Below are positions 8,720-16,545 of a stretch of 64,000 nt of DNA, piece after piece (positions within the stretch are counted from its first letter, which is position 1; every line of letters begins with the position of its first letter). A program made the translations under genes and the position numbers. Location of the stretch: assembly GCA_020024285.1 (NCBI GenBank), contig JAHHTZ010000003.1, forward strand, positions 124,001 through 188,000, written 5' to 3'. The notes below the pieces were generated by a model. The model was given only the letters and a program-made list of their open reading frames with translations. It had not been told where the DNA came from and ran no database searches. This DNA comes from Oscillospiraceae bacterium (GTDB lineage Bacteria; Bacillota; Clostridia; Oscillospirales; Ruminococcaceae).

Positions 8720-9694
8720 CTACTGAACCAGCCTGAGAAAGGCGCTGCTCCCCACAGAAAAAAGCTCCCTCGAATCACCGCGGTTCATCATCAAAACGCG
8801 GTATGCTTTGTGTCTGCTTTTTACGGTGTAGTTGTAAAACGCTCCTTCAAACTGAACGCTCTCAACCGTGACTGCAATGCCGTTTTGCGCATCGTTTGTC
8901 AGCATCAGCCGTTCCGGGCGAAGATACGGATGCGCTTTGAGATCGATGCCAAGCTGCGCGGCATCCTCCAGGGCAATTTGATTGGAAACACCGACAAAGC
9001 CTGCTACAAACTCGTTGCTTGGATGGTTGTAGATTTCGTCCGGTGTCCCGATCTGCTGCACCCTTCCCCGATCCAGCACAGCGATTCGGTGAGAGATGCT
9101 CAATGCCTCCTGCTGATCGTGCGTGATAAAGAGCGTTGTGATGCCTGTTTTGCGCTGGATCTCCTGCATTTCCTGGCGCATCCTGATCCGCAGCGCAATA
9201 TCAAGGTTTGACAGCGGCTCATCCAGCAGCAGCATCTTCGGCTGGACGATCAGCGCGCGCGCAATCGCGACCCTCTGCTGCTGCCCACCGGAAAGCTGGT
9301 CGATTTTTCGGGATCTGTATTCTGTCAATCCGGTCAGTTCGAGGAAATATTGACATCTGTCTGCAATTTTTTCTTTGGAAAGGTGGCGGATACGCAGACC
9401 ATATGCAATATTTTCCTCCACTGTCATGTTCGGAAAGAGAGCATAGTTTTGGAACACAACGCCCATCCCGCGTTTTTGCGCCGGAAGGTGTGTGATCTCC
9501 TCCCCATCTAAGAGGATCTTTCCCTGTGTTGGTGTTAAAAATCCTGCCAGAATGCGCAGGATCGTGGTTTTGCCGCAGCCGGAGGGTCCAAGCAGGGTGA
9601 AAAATTCTCCCTGCTTGATTTCCAGATCCACATTTTCCAGTGCGGGGGCATCCCCGTATTGATGCGAGATGCCCTCAAGCACGATATGTCCCAT
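8720..9694 (-). CDS. ABC transporter ATP-binding protein (FbpC/PotA/PhnT-like)
   Basis: A 324-residue nucleotide-binding subunit. Walker A GPSGCGKT is at 36-43, the Q-loop lies in VVFQNYALFPNM (79-90), signature LSGGQ at 134-138 and Walker B LLLDEP at 155-160. The last 80 or so residues form a TOBE-like regulatory domain, as in PotA, FbpC and PhnT. It powers import with the fused permease encoded 12 bases downstream. The family does not settle the substrate. Confidence 0.92.
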   Translation of the reverse strand: MGHIVLEGISHQYGDAPALENVDLEIKQGEFFTLLGPSGCGKTTILRILAGFLTPTQGKILLDGEEITHLPAQKRGMGVVFQNYALFPNMTVEENIAYGLRIRHLSKEKIADRCQYFLELTGLTEYRSRKIDQLSGGQQQRVAIARALIVQPKMLLLDEPLSNLDIALRIRMRQEMQEIQRKTGITTLFITHDQQEALSISHRIAVLDRGRVQQIGTPDEIYNHPSNEFVAGFVGVSNQIALEDAAQLGIDLKAHPYLRPERLMLTNDAQNGIAVTVESVQFEGAFYNYTVKSRHKAYRVLMMNRGDSRELFSVGSSAFLRLVQ

Positions 9695-9733
9695 AAGCTC
9701 ACTCCCTTTCCCTGTTTTTTGTTAAACCGAACG

Positions 9734-10816
9734 CTATTCTTTCCCTACGTTTTTGCCGGAGTCGATGACATCCGTTTCCCATTTTTCCAGCCATGCGGAC
9801 TGGTTTGCGCTGACACTGCTCCAGTTTACATCCATTGCTTTATACGTTGTTTTCATCCATTCCGGAGCATTCTCAAGCGCTGCATCCAGCGTTGGGATGC
9901 GGTCAAATTTATTTGCGATCATCGCCTGCACCTCTGCACTGCCTGCAAACTCGATGAATGCAGCTGCTGCATTGGGGTGCGGTGCATGGTTGATGGCGGC
10001 GATGCCGTCCGTCAAAATGATGGAACCGCTTTGTGCATCGATGATTTCAAACGGCATGCCGTTTTTTGTCTTGTTCTTGATGATGTCGCTCAAAACAGCC
10101 CACGAAATCGCAGCCTCTCCCTTGCCCAATGCGCTGTACATCATGCTGCCGCTGTTGTAGTAGTTTTTGATGTTGCCATCCAGTTCCTTGAGGTAGCTCC
10201 ATGCTGCTTCTTCGTTTTCCTTTGTGGTATTGTAGTCAATCAGACCGCAAATCGTGGAGCGCATGGAGGAGGACAGGGAGTCGCGAACCACGATCTTTCC
10301 CTTGTATTCCTCTTTGGTAAGGTCCGCCCAATCCTTCGGGGCTTCTTCTGCGCTCATCAGATCGCTGTTGTAAAACAGCATCACCGGTGTTTTCATGGTG
10401 CCATACCAATACCCCTGTGCATCCTTGAACATCGGGTCAAGGTCGCCGCTCCAGGATGGAGCAGTCGGTGCGAACAAGCCTTCCTCCTTGAGGAGCGCGT
10501 AGGTTGCACTGTCAGAACCATACATGATGTCCGCCTGCGGATTTTCCTTTTCGCTGCGGATGCGGTCGGCAAGCTCCCCCTTGAGGTTGATGCTCTCCAC
10601 CTTGATCCCTGTTTTTTCTTCAAATGCCATCGCCACTTCATCCAAAAGCTCCTCCGGATGGGTGGAATAGATCACCAGTGTATCTTCAAGCTCTGTATTT
10701 GTCTGTGCTTTTTGCTCCTCGTCAGCTTTCTGCTTTGGTTCCTCTTTGCCGCAGGCTGCCATGGAAAGCACCATCGCAGCTGCCAGCATGGAAGAAGCGA
10801 TCCTTCTTAAATTCAT
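9734..10816 (-). CDS. Extracellular solute-binding lipoprotein (family 1, AfuA/FbpA/PhnS-like)
   Basis: A 360-residue lipoprotein. The signal peptide has lipobox LSMAAC, so Cys22 should be lipidated, followed by a charged linker rich in K, E and Q. The mature domain begins LVIYSTHPEELLDEVAMAF and matches type 2 periplasmic-binding-fold proteins of the iron / phosphonate / hexose-phosphate clade (ADIMYGSDSATYALLKEEGL, GTMKTPVMLFYN). It captures substrate for the permease and ATPase encoded downstream. The tyrosine pair characteristic of Fe3+ binders is not evident to me, so an organic or phosphorylated substrate is plausible. That is inference. Confidence 0.88.
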   Translation of the reverse strand: MNLRRIASSMLAAAMVLSMAACGKEEPKQKADEEQKAQTNTELEDTLVIYSTHPEELLDEVAMAFEEKTGIKVESINLKGELADRIRSEKENPQADIMYGSDSATYALLKEEGLFAPTAPSWSGDLDPMFKDAQGYWYGTMKTPVMLFYNSDLMSAEEAPKDWADLTKEEYKGKIVVRDSLSSSMRSTICGLIDYNTTKENEEAAWSYLKELDGNIKNYYNSGSMMYSALGKGEAAISWAVLSDIIKNKTKNGMPFEIIDAQSGSIILTDGIAAINHAPHPNAAAAFIEFAGSAEVQAMIANKFDRIPTLDAALENAPEWMKTTYKAMDVNWSSVSANQSAWLEKWETDVIDSGKNVGKE

Positions 10817-10859
10817 GGTTATGATTCCTTTCTGTTTTGCTTTTTGAATCGATGCTCTC

Positions 10860-11480
10860 CTAATCGAGAGTCAAAGGCTTATATCCCGAAAGAACAACCG
10901 GCGTGCATTCCTGTGTTTTGATTGCTTTTACAAGTTCTTCCACCGTTGTAAAGCTGCCCGGAATCTCGGTTGCATAGCGCCCAAGGTGAGCCAATGTATG
11001 GCAGTCGCTCGCTCCGAAGGGCTTCAGCCCCAATTTGCGGCATGTTTCCCACGCCTTGCGGTTTTCCTCCTCTGTTGCACTGCCGTTAAAAACTTCGACA
11101 CCGATGAGGTTTTTGACGCGGTATAATTCATCCCCCAATCCACGGCTGTTGCTGCGGTACGGATGGGCAGAAATGCACACACCGCCCTGCTCGGTGACAA
11201 AATCGATGAATTCCTGTGCAGGAAGATGCAGTTCCGGAAGATGATCGATGCCGAATGCAACGATATCCCCTTCACATGACAAATACTCTGTTCCCACAAA
11301 AATCGGAAAATCCTGTTCCTTTGAAACCTTTGCGGCGTAGCGGCCAAGCCCCATTTTGTCGTGATCTGTAATGCAAATACCATCCAGACCTTTTCTCTTT
11401 GCCTCTGCCACCATCTGCAGCAGATTCATCTTGCTGTCGCCTGAAAATGTTCTCTCGTGCATATGTGTATCTATAATCAT
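10860..11480 (-). CDS. PHP-domain metal-dependent phosphoesterase
   Basis: A 206-residue protein consisting of a PHP domain. The metal-ligand motifs are intact: DTHMHE at the N-terminus, TDHD, GTEY, SAHPYR and ASDCH near the C-terminus. PHP enzymes hydrolyse phosphomonoesters or nucleotides using a trinuclear metal site. It is the first gene of the ABC importer operon (43 bases before the binding protein), so it may process a phosphorylated compound brought in by the transporter, or a signal related to it. It lacks a signal peptide and so is cytoplasmic. Function within the family is not assigned. Confidence 0.85.
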   Translation of the reverse strand: MIIDTHMHERTFSGDSKMNLLQMVAEAKRKGLDGICITDHDKMGLGRYAAKVSKEQDFPIFVGTEYLSCEGDIVAFGIDHLPELHLPAQEFIDFVTEQGGVCISAHPYRSNSRGLGDELYRVKNLIGVEVFNGSATEEENRKAWETCRKLGLKPFGASDCHTLAHLGRYATEIPGSFTTVEELVKAIKTQECTPVVLSGYKPLTLD

Positions 11481-11527
11481 GTTTTGATCCTCCGGTTCAA
11501 TTTAATATTTGTACTTGTCCCTGAATC

Positions 11528-11557
11528 ATTCTACTAAGATAAAAAAGTGTTGTCCAA
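11528..11557 (-). promoter_or_regulatory. Promoter of PHP-ABC operon
   Basis: On the minus strand TTGGAC, 18 bases, TAGAAT, ending about 48 bases before the PHP start codon. The -35 is imperfect. Confidence 0.5.
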
Positions 11558-11637
11558 TCGCTTTTTTGAATCCGTTTTTGTTTTTCTATTGATTATTTCT
11601 ATCAATATATTCGAAAGATTTTGCAAAGAAAGAGAAT

Positions 11638-11672
11638 TCCCCCGCCGTACCGGAGCGGTACTGCGGGGGATT
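11638..11672 (-). terminator. Hairpin terminator after cobI
   Basis: On the minus strand CCCCCGC-GTACCG pairs with CGGTAC-GCGGGGG around a CTC loop, with one A/G mismatch, six bases after the cobI stop. The U-tract is weak (AATTCTCTTTCTTT). Confidence 0.6.
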
Positions 11673-11679
11673 TGCTGTT

Positions 11680-12366
11680 TTAGTTTGGTTCCTTCACGAG
11701 TACAATGGAATAATATCCGCTGCTCTGCGTCATATCTTCAAAGCGCTGCCATACCCTTTCGCTTTCCATGCCGCAGTTTTCCACAAGGGATGCGTTTTCG
11801 AGCATCCCCGCCTCGCGAAGCTGCTCCTTCAAAGTGAGGATGCTGCTCCCCGCCTTCATAAACACTTTGTTTGCTTTGACGTCCAGCGTGTCCTGCACAT
11901 CGCAGCTTGCCGGAACGATCAGCAAACGCTCGGAGCGTTCGCACAGGGACTCACCCAGCCGGGCAGCCACCGCACAAAACGAGGGAACTCCCGGAACAAG
12001 CTGGGCTTCATAGCCTTTATCCAGCACTTTTTTGTGAACATACATATAAGTGGAGTAAACGGTGGGGTCCCCCAATGTGATGAAGGCAACGTTTTTCCCC
12101 TCGTCGAGGAGGGCGCAAATCTCGTTTGCGATCTTTTCGTAACCAAGATCAAGCTGGTTCTGGTCGCGGATCATCGGTGTTGCGCAATAGAGCAGCTCCT
12201 TTCCCTGTACATAGGTCTCTACGATTTTAAGAGCTGTTTTTTCGCCTGATCCCTTATCCGGTACGGCGATCACATCCGAGTCCCTTAAAAGGCGTACCGC
12301 CTTCATTGTAACAAGCTCCGGGTCCCCAGGTCCAACACCCAATCCGTATAATTTTCCTTTTTCCAT
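11680..12366 (-). CDS. cobI: Precorrin-2 / cobalt-factor II C20-methyltransferase
   Basis: A 228-residue SAM-dependent methyltransferase of the tetrapyrrole (CobI/CbiL) family. Visible signatures are YGLGVGPGDPELVTMKA at the N-terminus, the GDPTVYSTY loop and VPGVPSFCAVAARLG. It methylates C20 of precorrin-2 or cobalt-precorrin-2 in corrin ring synthesis. Length is normal. The ATG at 12366 follows ATAGGAG. No other cobalamin genes lie in the window, so the gene stands alone here; the rest of the pathway must be elsewhere or absent. Confidence 0.93.
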   Translation of the reverse strand: MEKGKLYGLGVGPGDPELVTMKAVRLLRDSDVIAVPDKGSGEKTALKIVETYVQGKELLYCATPMIRDQNQLDLGYEKIANEICALLDEGKNVAFITLGDPTVYSTYMYVHKKVLDKGYEAQLVPGVPSFCAVAARLGESLCERSERLLIVPASCDVQDTLDVKANKVFMKAGSSILTLKEQLREAGMLENASLVENCGMESERVWQRFEDMTQSSGYYSIVLVKEPN

Positions 12367-12677
12367 TCATTTGCTCCTATCAATATTCATTTCTTTATCA
12401 TTCTTATCCTGTCCCATCCTGCGCGCGAAGAGGATTGCGCCCCCGCTTTTTTTACAATGAAACATCAAGACGGCGTAAAGCAAATCCTTCAAAAATCCCG
12501 GTTCCCCCCGTGGATTTCATTTCTTTTCATCCTAAAAAATAGGATGGCGTTTTCCTTTGATCGGCGCAGGAAGAAAATACTTTACAAAATGATCGATCGG
12601 TTTCACCGGGAGCTTAACAGATATGAAACGGGAGCACAGCTATGCATATGCATGGATTTCGTTTCGGATTATGCATT
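12367..12677. other. Intergenic region of about 310 bases, no gene recognised
   Basis: Between cobI and the large c-di-GMP gene. No supported reading frame or RNA gene was seen. It contains a short perfect hairpin, CATCCTA / TAGGATG, near 12529-12547, followed by GCGTTTT on the plus strand, and ATGCAT repeats near 12640-12652. Neither fits a clear terminator for the minus-strand gene that ends at 12678. Confidence 0.5.
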
Positions 12678-15600
12678 TTATTTGCGGCATACGATGAGAT
12701 ATGCGTCTTTTCCGTCCCAGCAGATTGGGGTGGCTTTCATGTTCTGCATCAGATCAGAGCCCTCGTGGGTGCTGCCGATTGGGCAGAAAGAGCATGGCTT
12801 CTCTTTTCCGCCGAGGCATTGATAACAGAGCATCCCGTTTTCGATGTCGGGGTGATAGCTGCGAATCCTGCTGTTTGCATATTTGAGCTCATAGGTATCC
12901 GGGTCGACAACATAGACCCAATCCTCCTGATTGTCGAACACATCGCCCGAATCCATCTGAGCAGAAAGCTGCTTCTCCTCCATTCGCATCTTTTGCAAAA
13001 ACAACGACAGGATCTCGGAAAAAACAGACAGCGACTTCATCTGGGGCGGCGTCAGCTCGCTGTTTGATATGCATTCATCAAAGCCGATGAATCCGCGGAA
13101 GACATGATGCTCGCGGATCGCGCGCTGGATGGTGCTTTTTACACCGTATCGGCGCATGAACTCATATCCCGGCGCCGGGAGATCGGCAGTGTCGTGACAA
13201 TAAAACATCCCGTCCTCCCCGAAGTTCGACTCGTACCCCGCAAGCTCTGTTTCATAGCTCAGTCTTGGAATCTCCCGAATGCGCGGCTTGATCCCGACGT
13301 TGCACCACTCGTATGTATTGATGCAGGCTGTGTTGTCCTTGTTGTTTTCAAATACATACATCCGGCTTGCACCGATCCTTCTGCCCACAAAGTCCATGAT
13401 ATTTTTGAGAGTGTTGTGCAGATCCTTGGACTGATACAGCCGATGAAACGCATACTCCACCAAATTCTCATAGGTCAGCGCAGGCTGCACATCGGAATCG
13501 ATGGGGGCAGTGATGACACTTTCGCGCTTTGGTCCGTCGCTTGGGAAATCCACCATCGAGTCGTTGTAGATTTGAAAGGATCTCTTCCCCTTCGCCTTCA
13601 CCTGATACAGTGCCTGATCGGCATGATAAAACAGCTCCTCATAGGTTTCCCCGTTTTCCGGATATACGGCAACGCCGACGGAACAGCTGATCCTGCAATC
13701 CGGGACCTGCTCATACAGCATCGTGTCGAAAATGAGGATGAGCTGTCTGAGGCGCTTTTCGATGAGCGCCTGCGATTGGATGTTCTTCATAAAAACCATG
13801 AATTCATCCCCGCCGATGCGCGCAACAACATCCCCGGAACGAAACAGGCGCTTGATTTCGTTTGCGGTCTGCGTGAGGACCACATCGCCGAACATATGAC
13901 CATACTGGTCGTTGATCCCCTTGAAATTGTCCAGATCGAGGATCAAAAGGGCGCCCCTGCTGTCGGGCTGTGCTGTGCTGATGTATTCTTTTACATTGTT
14001 TTTCCCGCTCGCCTTATTGAGCAGACCTGTCAGAGAATCTGCCTCCGCCTGAAACTTCAGCTCCTGCTGGGCGCGCTTGCTTTCGTCGATATTTGTGAGG
14101 ATTCCGACATATTTTAGCGGCGTCCCGTCACGGTCATATTGCACGATCACATGGATCTGACACCACAGATAGCGTCCGTCCGCCTTTGCGATGCGGACCT
14201 CCGCCTTTTCACTGGAGGCGCCGTTTTGCAGGTGATGCAGCTTCTCCATAAAGACAGGCATATCATCGGGATGCAGATGCGATTCTGTGTAGATCCTGTC
14301 CTTGAAATCGGTATCAAGCGGCTCGTATCCGAAAATATCGTTCCACCGCTGAGAAAAGGTGACTTTTTTCGTGTTGATGTCTGTTTCAAAGATCACGCTT
14401 TCCGTTTTGGAGAGGATGATCGAATGGCGCTCGAGGGACAGCCGAAGCTCCTCCTCTGCCGCCTTCCCCTGCGAAATATTGATGAGGATTCCATAGAGAT
14501 ATTCCTGCCCGTCACGGTCGAGGAAGCGATGCCCCTTATTGAGCACCCAGATATAATGTCCCGCCTTATGAAGCAGTCGATATTCCAGCTGTATCTCCGT
14601 GCCGAAATCGAGCTGTTCTTTGATCGATTTGAGGAGCTTTTCCCGGTCCTCCGGATGGACAAGATTCAAAAGCCGATTTTGAAACTGTTCTTCAAGCTCT
14701 CCCTGTGTATAGCCCAAAAGCACGGGAAGCTCCTTTCCGATATGGCAGAGCGTGAGCCACGGGTCGCGGCGGAACAAGCATAAGCTGTCCAAAAACCTAC
14801 AGGCTTCTTCCTCTGATACACTGTTTCGATCTGCTTTTTTGGGGCTGCGGATCGGATGTGAGGAAATGGACTGGTAGATGATGAGGACGCGGTTGGAATC
14901 GGTGTTCCTGTTTTCGGTGCGCAAAAATGCCATGCGATACAGCGGGGTATCGTTTTCCTGTCCATACACTCTGAAGTAATAATATTTGCGCTGTATCCCC
15001 TCCATCAGATCGTGCGGGATTTCTTCCTCAAAGATTCTGCGCAGGTTCTCCCGATCCTCGGGGATGACGATTTCGTCGAGCAGGATCTGCTTGATGCCAT
15101 CAAACGTATCTGCCTTATTCATCAAAATGAGGTTTGAATCGGGATTATAAACCATATGGTAGATGGAGTTTGACAAATCGACCTCCATAACGGTTGCATT
15201 GGTATAATGAAGGATCGCCTGATATTTGTCCTGAATCCTTTGCAGGCTGTCGATCCCGGTTTGTCTGATCGGAGTGGGGCGTGGGGGCGCGATGGGGTCG
15301 AGCTTTGGGGAGCGTCCGTCGGAATATTCCTGTGACAGCTGGGCGAACTCATCCGCCACCTCCTTAAAGCACTCCAAGAGCTTCGGGGAAAACGAACCAC
15401 ACTCCCCGTTGAGGATCATGCTTGCTGACTTTTCGTGGGAATATGCTTTTTTATAAACACGGTCCGTTGTCAGGGCATCGTAGGCATCCGTCAAGCCGAC
15501 GACCTGCGCCCCGATGGGGATTTCGTCCCCCACAAGGCGGTCGGGGTATCCGTGTCCGTCCCATCTTTCGTGATGACAGCGGCAGATATTGCAGGCTTCC

Positions 15601-16367
15601 TGGATATACTCTTCGTTTGTTGCATCCTTCAGTCGATTCAGGATCTGTGCGCCGATGGCGGCGTGTGTTTCCATTTGCTCCCGTTCTTTTGGCGTAAGCG
15701 GTCCCGGTTTATTCAAAATCGCATCCGGGATGGAGATTTTGCCGATATCGTGCAGAGCAGCTGCGCTCGAAATCATCTGGATCTTTTTCTCACTCAGCCC
15801 ATACTCCGGACAGCTGTGCGCAACCTCCTCCAGAAGGATCTGCGTAAAGCGGCGGATGCGCAGGATATGCTGACCGGATTCTGCACTTCGGTATTCTATG
15901 ATCGAGGAAAGCGTATCCATCAGCACCTCGTTTGATTGACGAAGGACCTGTGCCTGCTGCTCCACCAGTTTTTCCAAATCCCATTTGTGCAGCATCAGCT
16001 CGATGATGTTCTGCACCCGGTGCTGCAATCTTACGGAAGTAAACGGGATTCGGATGACGTCGGAGGCACCCAGCTCAAACGCGCGCCACTCATCGACGTC
16101 GGAATTTTCGATGATGACCATAACAGGGATTTTCGATAGGGTTTCGCTTTTGGAAATGATCTTGAGTATTTCAAATCCCGCATCCTTCTCTTCGGTGATA
16201 TTCAAAAGCATGGTTGCAATGCAGCCTTGATTCTCCTGAAGCAGCAGCATCGTCTGCGCGCTGTTTGCTGCCTCAAGCAGATTATAGCGGTCCTCAAACG
16301 CACTGCGCAGGGATGCCCGGCTTTTCTCTGTGCCGCATGCCAAAAGGATCGTATCTCGATTTATCAT
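12678..16367 (-). CDS. Multidomain c-di-GMP enzyme: pseudo-receiver, HD-GYP, PAS repeats, GGDEF, GAF, Cys-rich PAS
   Basis: A 1,229-residue cytoplasmic protein. Approximate domains: receiver-like 1-120; HD-GYP phosphodiesterase 150-340 with HDIGK near 205 and HHERWDGHGYP near 264; PAS-like 385-500; PAS 530-640; PAS 650-775; diguanylate cyclase 780-940 with intact GGDEF near 850 and an RxxD inhibitory site (RSGD) five residues before it; GAF-like 970-1125; and a C-terminal PAS-like module with CYQCLGGKEKPCSFCP. The receiver has lost the phospho-acceptor Asp (LLN in place of LLD), the acidic pocket and the KP lysine. ATG 16367 is chosen because AGAGG is 11 bases upstream; a GTG at 16376 is too close. 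Both synthesis and hydrolysis of c-di-GMP look possible. Confidence 0.9.
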   Translation of the reverse strand: MINRDTILLACGTEKSRASLRSAFEDRYNLLEAANSAQTMLLLQENQGCIATMLLNITEEKDAGFEILKIISKSETLSKIPVMVIIENSDVDEWRAFELGASDVIRIPFTSVRLQHRVQNIIELMLHKWDLEKLVEQQAQVLRQSNEVLMDTLSSIIEYRSAESGQHILRIRRFTQILLEEVAHSCPEYGLSEKKIQMISSAAALHDIGKISIPDAILNKPGPLTPKEREQMETHAAIGAQILNRLKDATNEEYIQEACNICRCHHERWDGHGYPDRLVGDEIPIGAQVVGLTDAYDALTTDRVYKKAYSHEKSASMILNGECGSFSPKLLECFKEVADEFAQLSQEYSDGRSPKLDPIAPPRPTPIRQTGIDSLQRIQDKYQAILHYTNATVMEVDLSNSIYHMVYNPDSNLILMNKADTFDGIKQILLDEIVIPEDRENLRRIFEEEIPHDLMEGIQRKYYYFRVYGQENDTPLYRMAFLRTENRNTDSNRVLIIYQSISSHPIRSPKKADRNSVSEEEACRFLDSLCLFRRDPWLTLCHIGKELPVLLGYTQGELEEQFQNRLLNLVHPEDREKLLKSIKEQLDFGTEIQLEYRLLHKAGHYIWVLNKGHRFLDRDGQEYLYGILINISQGKAAEEELRLSLERHSIILSKTESVIFETDINTKKVTFSQRWNDIFGYEPLDTDFKDRIYTESHLHPDDMPVFMEKLHHLQNGASSEKAEVRIAKADGRYLWCQIHVIVQYDRDGTPLKYVGILTNIDESKRAQQELKFQAEADSLTGLLNKASGKNNVKEYISTAQPDSRGALLILDLDNFKGINDQYGHMFGDVVLTQTANEIKRLFRSGDVVARIGGDEFMVFMKNIQSQALIEKRLRQLILIFDTMLYEQVPDCRISCSVGVAVYPENGETYEELFYHADQALYQVKAKGKRSFQIYNDSMVDFPSDGPKRESVITAPIDSDVQPALTYENLVEYAFHRLYQSKDLHNTLKNIMDFVGRRIGASRMYVFENNKDNTACINTYEWCNVGIKPRIREIPRLSYETELAGYESNFGEDGMFYCHDTADLPAPGYEFMRRYGVKSTIQRAIREHHVFRGFIGFDECISNSELTPPQMKSLSVFSEILSLFLQKMRMEEKQLSAQMDSGDVFDNQEDWVYVVDPDTYELKYANSRIRSYHPDIENGMLCYQCLGGKEKPCSFCPIGSTHEGSDLMQNMKATPICWDGKDAYLIVCRK

Positions 16368-16426
16368 ATTGTACACACCTCTTTATAGAGATAAAGCAAA
16401 AGAAAAAAACGATTGCATTTTGCATC

Positions 16427-16455
16427 ATCATAGAATAATATGAATTATTTGTCAA
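16427..16455 (-). promoter_or_regulatory. Strong sigma-A promoter of the c-di-GMP gene
   Basis: On the minus strand a perfect TTGACA, 17 bases, TATGAT, about 60 bases before the start codon. Confidence 0.8.
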
Positions 16456-16492
16456 TTCCCCTTCTTTCTCTATCATACTGCATCCTTTCCGA

Positions 16493-16537
16493 TAAAAACA
16501 CCCCCTTTCTTACAAAAAGAAGAAAGGGGGTGTTTTA
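16493..16537. terminator. Bidirectional terminator after M18 aminopeptidase gene
   Basis: AAAACACCCCCTTTCTT pairs with AAGAAAGGGGGTGTTTT. On the minus strand it ends the aminopeptidase transcript just before the promoter of the c-di-GMP gene. Confidence 0.9.
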
Positions 16538-16545
16538 TGTATAAA

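Noticed and set aside
9659..10810. A 383-codon plus-strand frame opposite the binding-protein gene
   Set aside because: Shadow of the lipoprotein gene; Cys/His/Phe-rich composition typical of an antisense frame.
12529..12547. Hairpin CATCCTA/TAGGATG as a terminator for the c-di-GMP gene
   Set aside because: The T-run is on the wrong side for the minus-strand gene and the stem is short.
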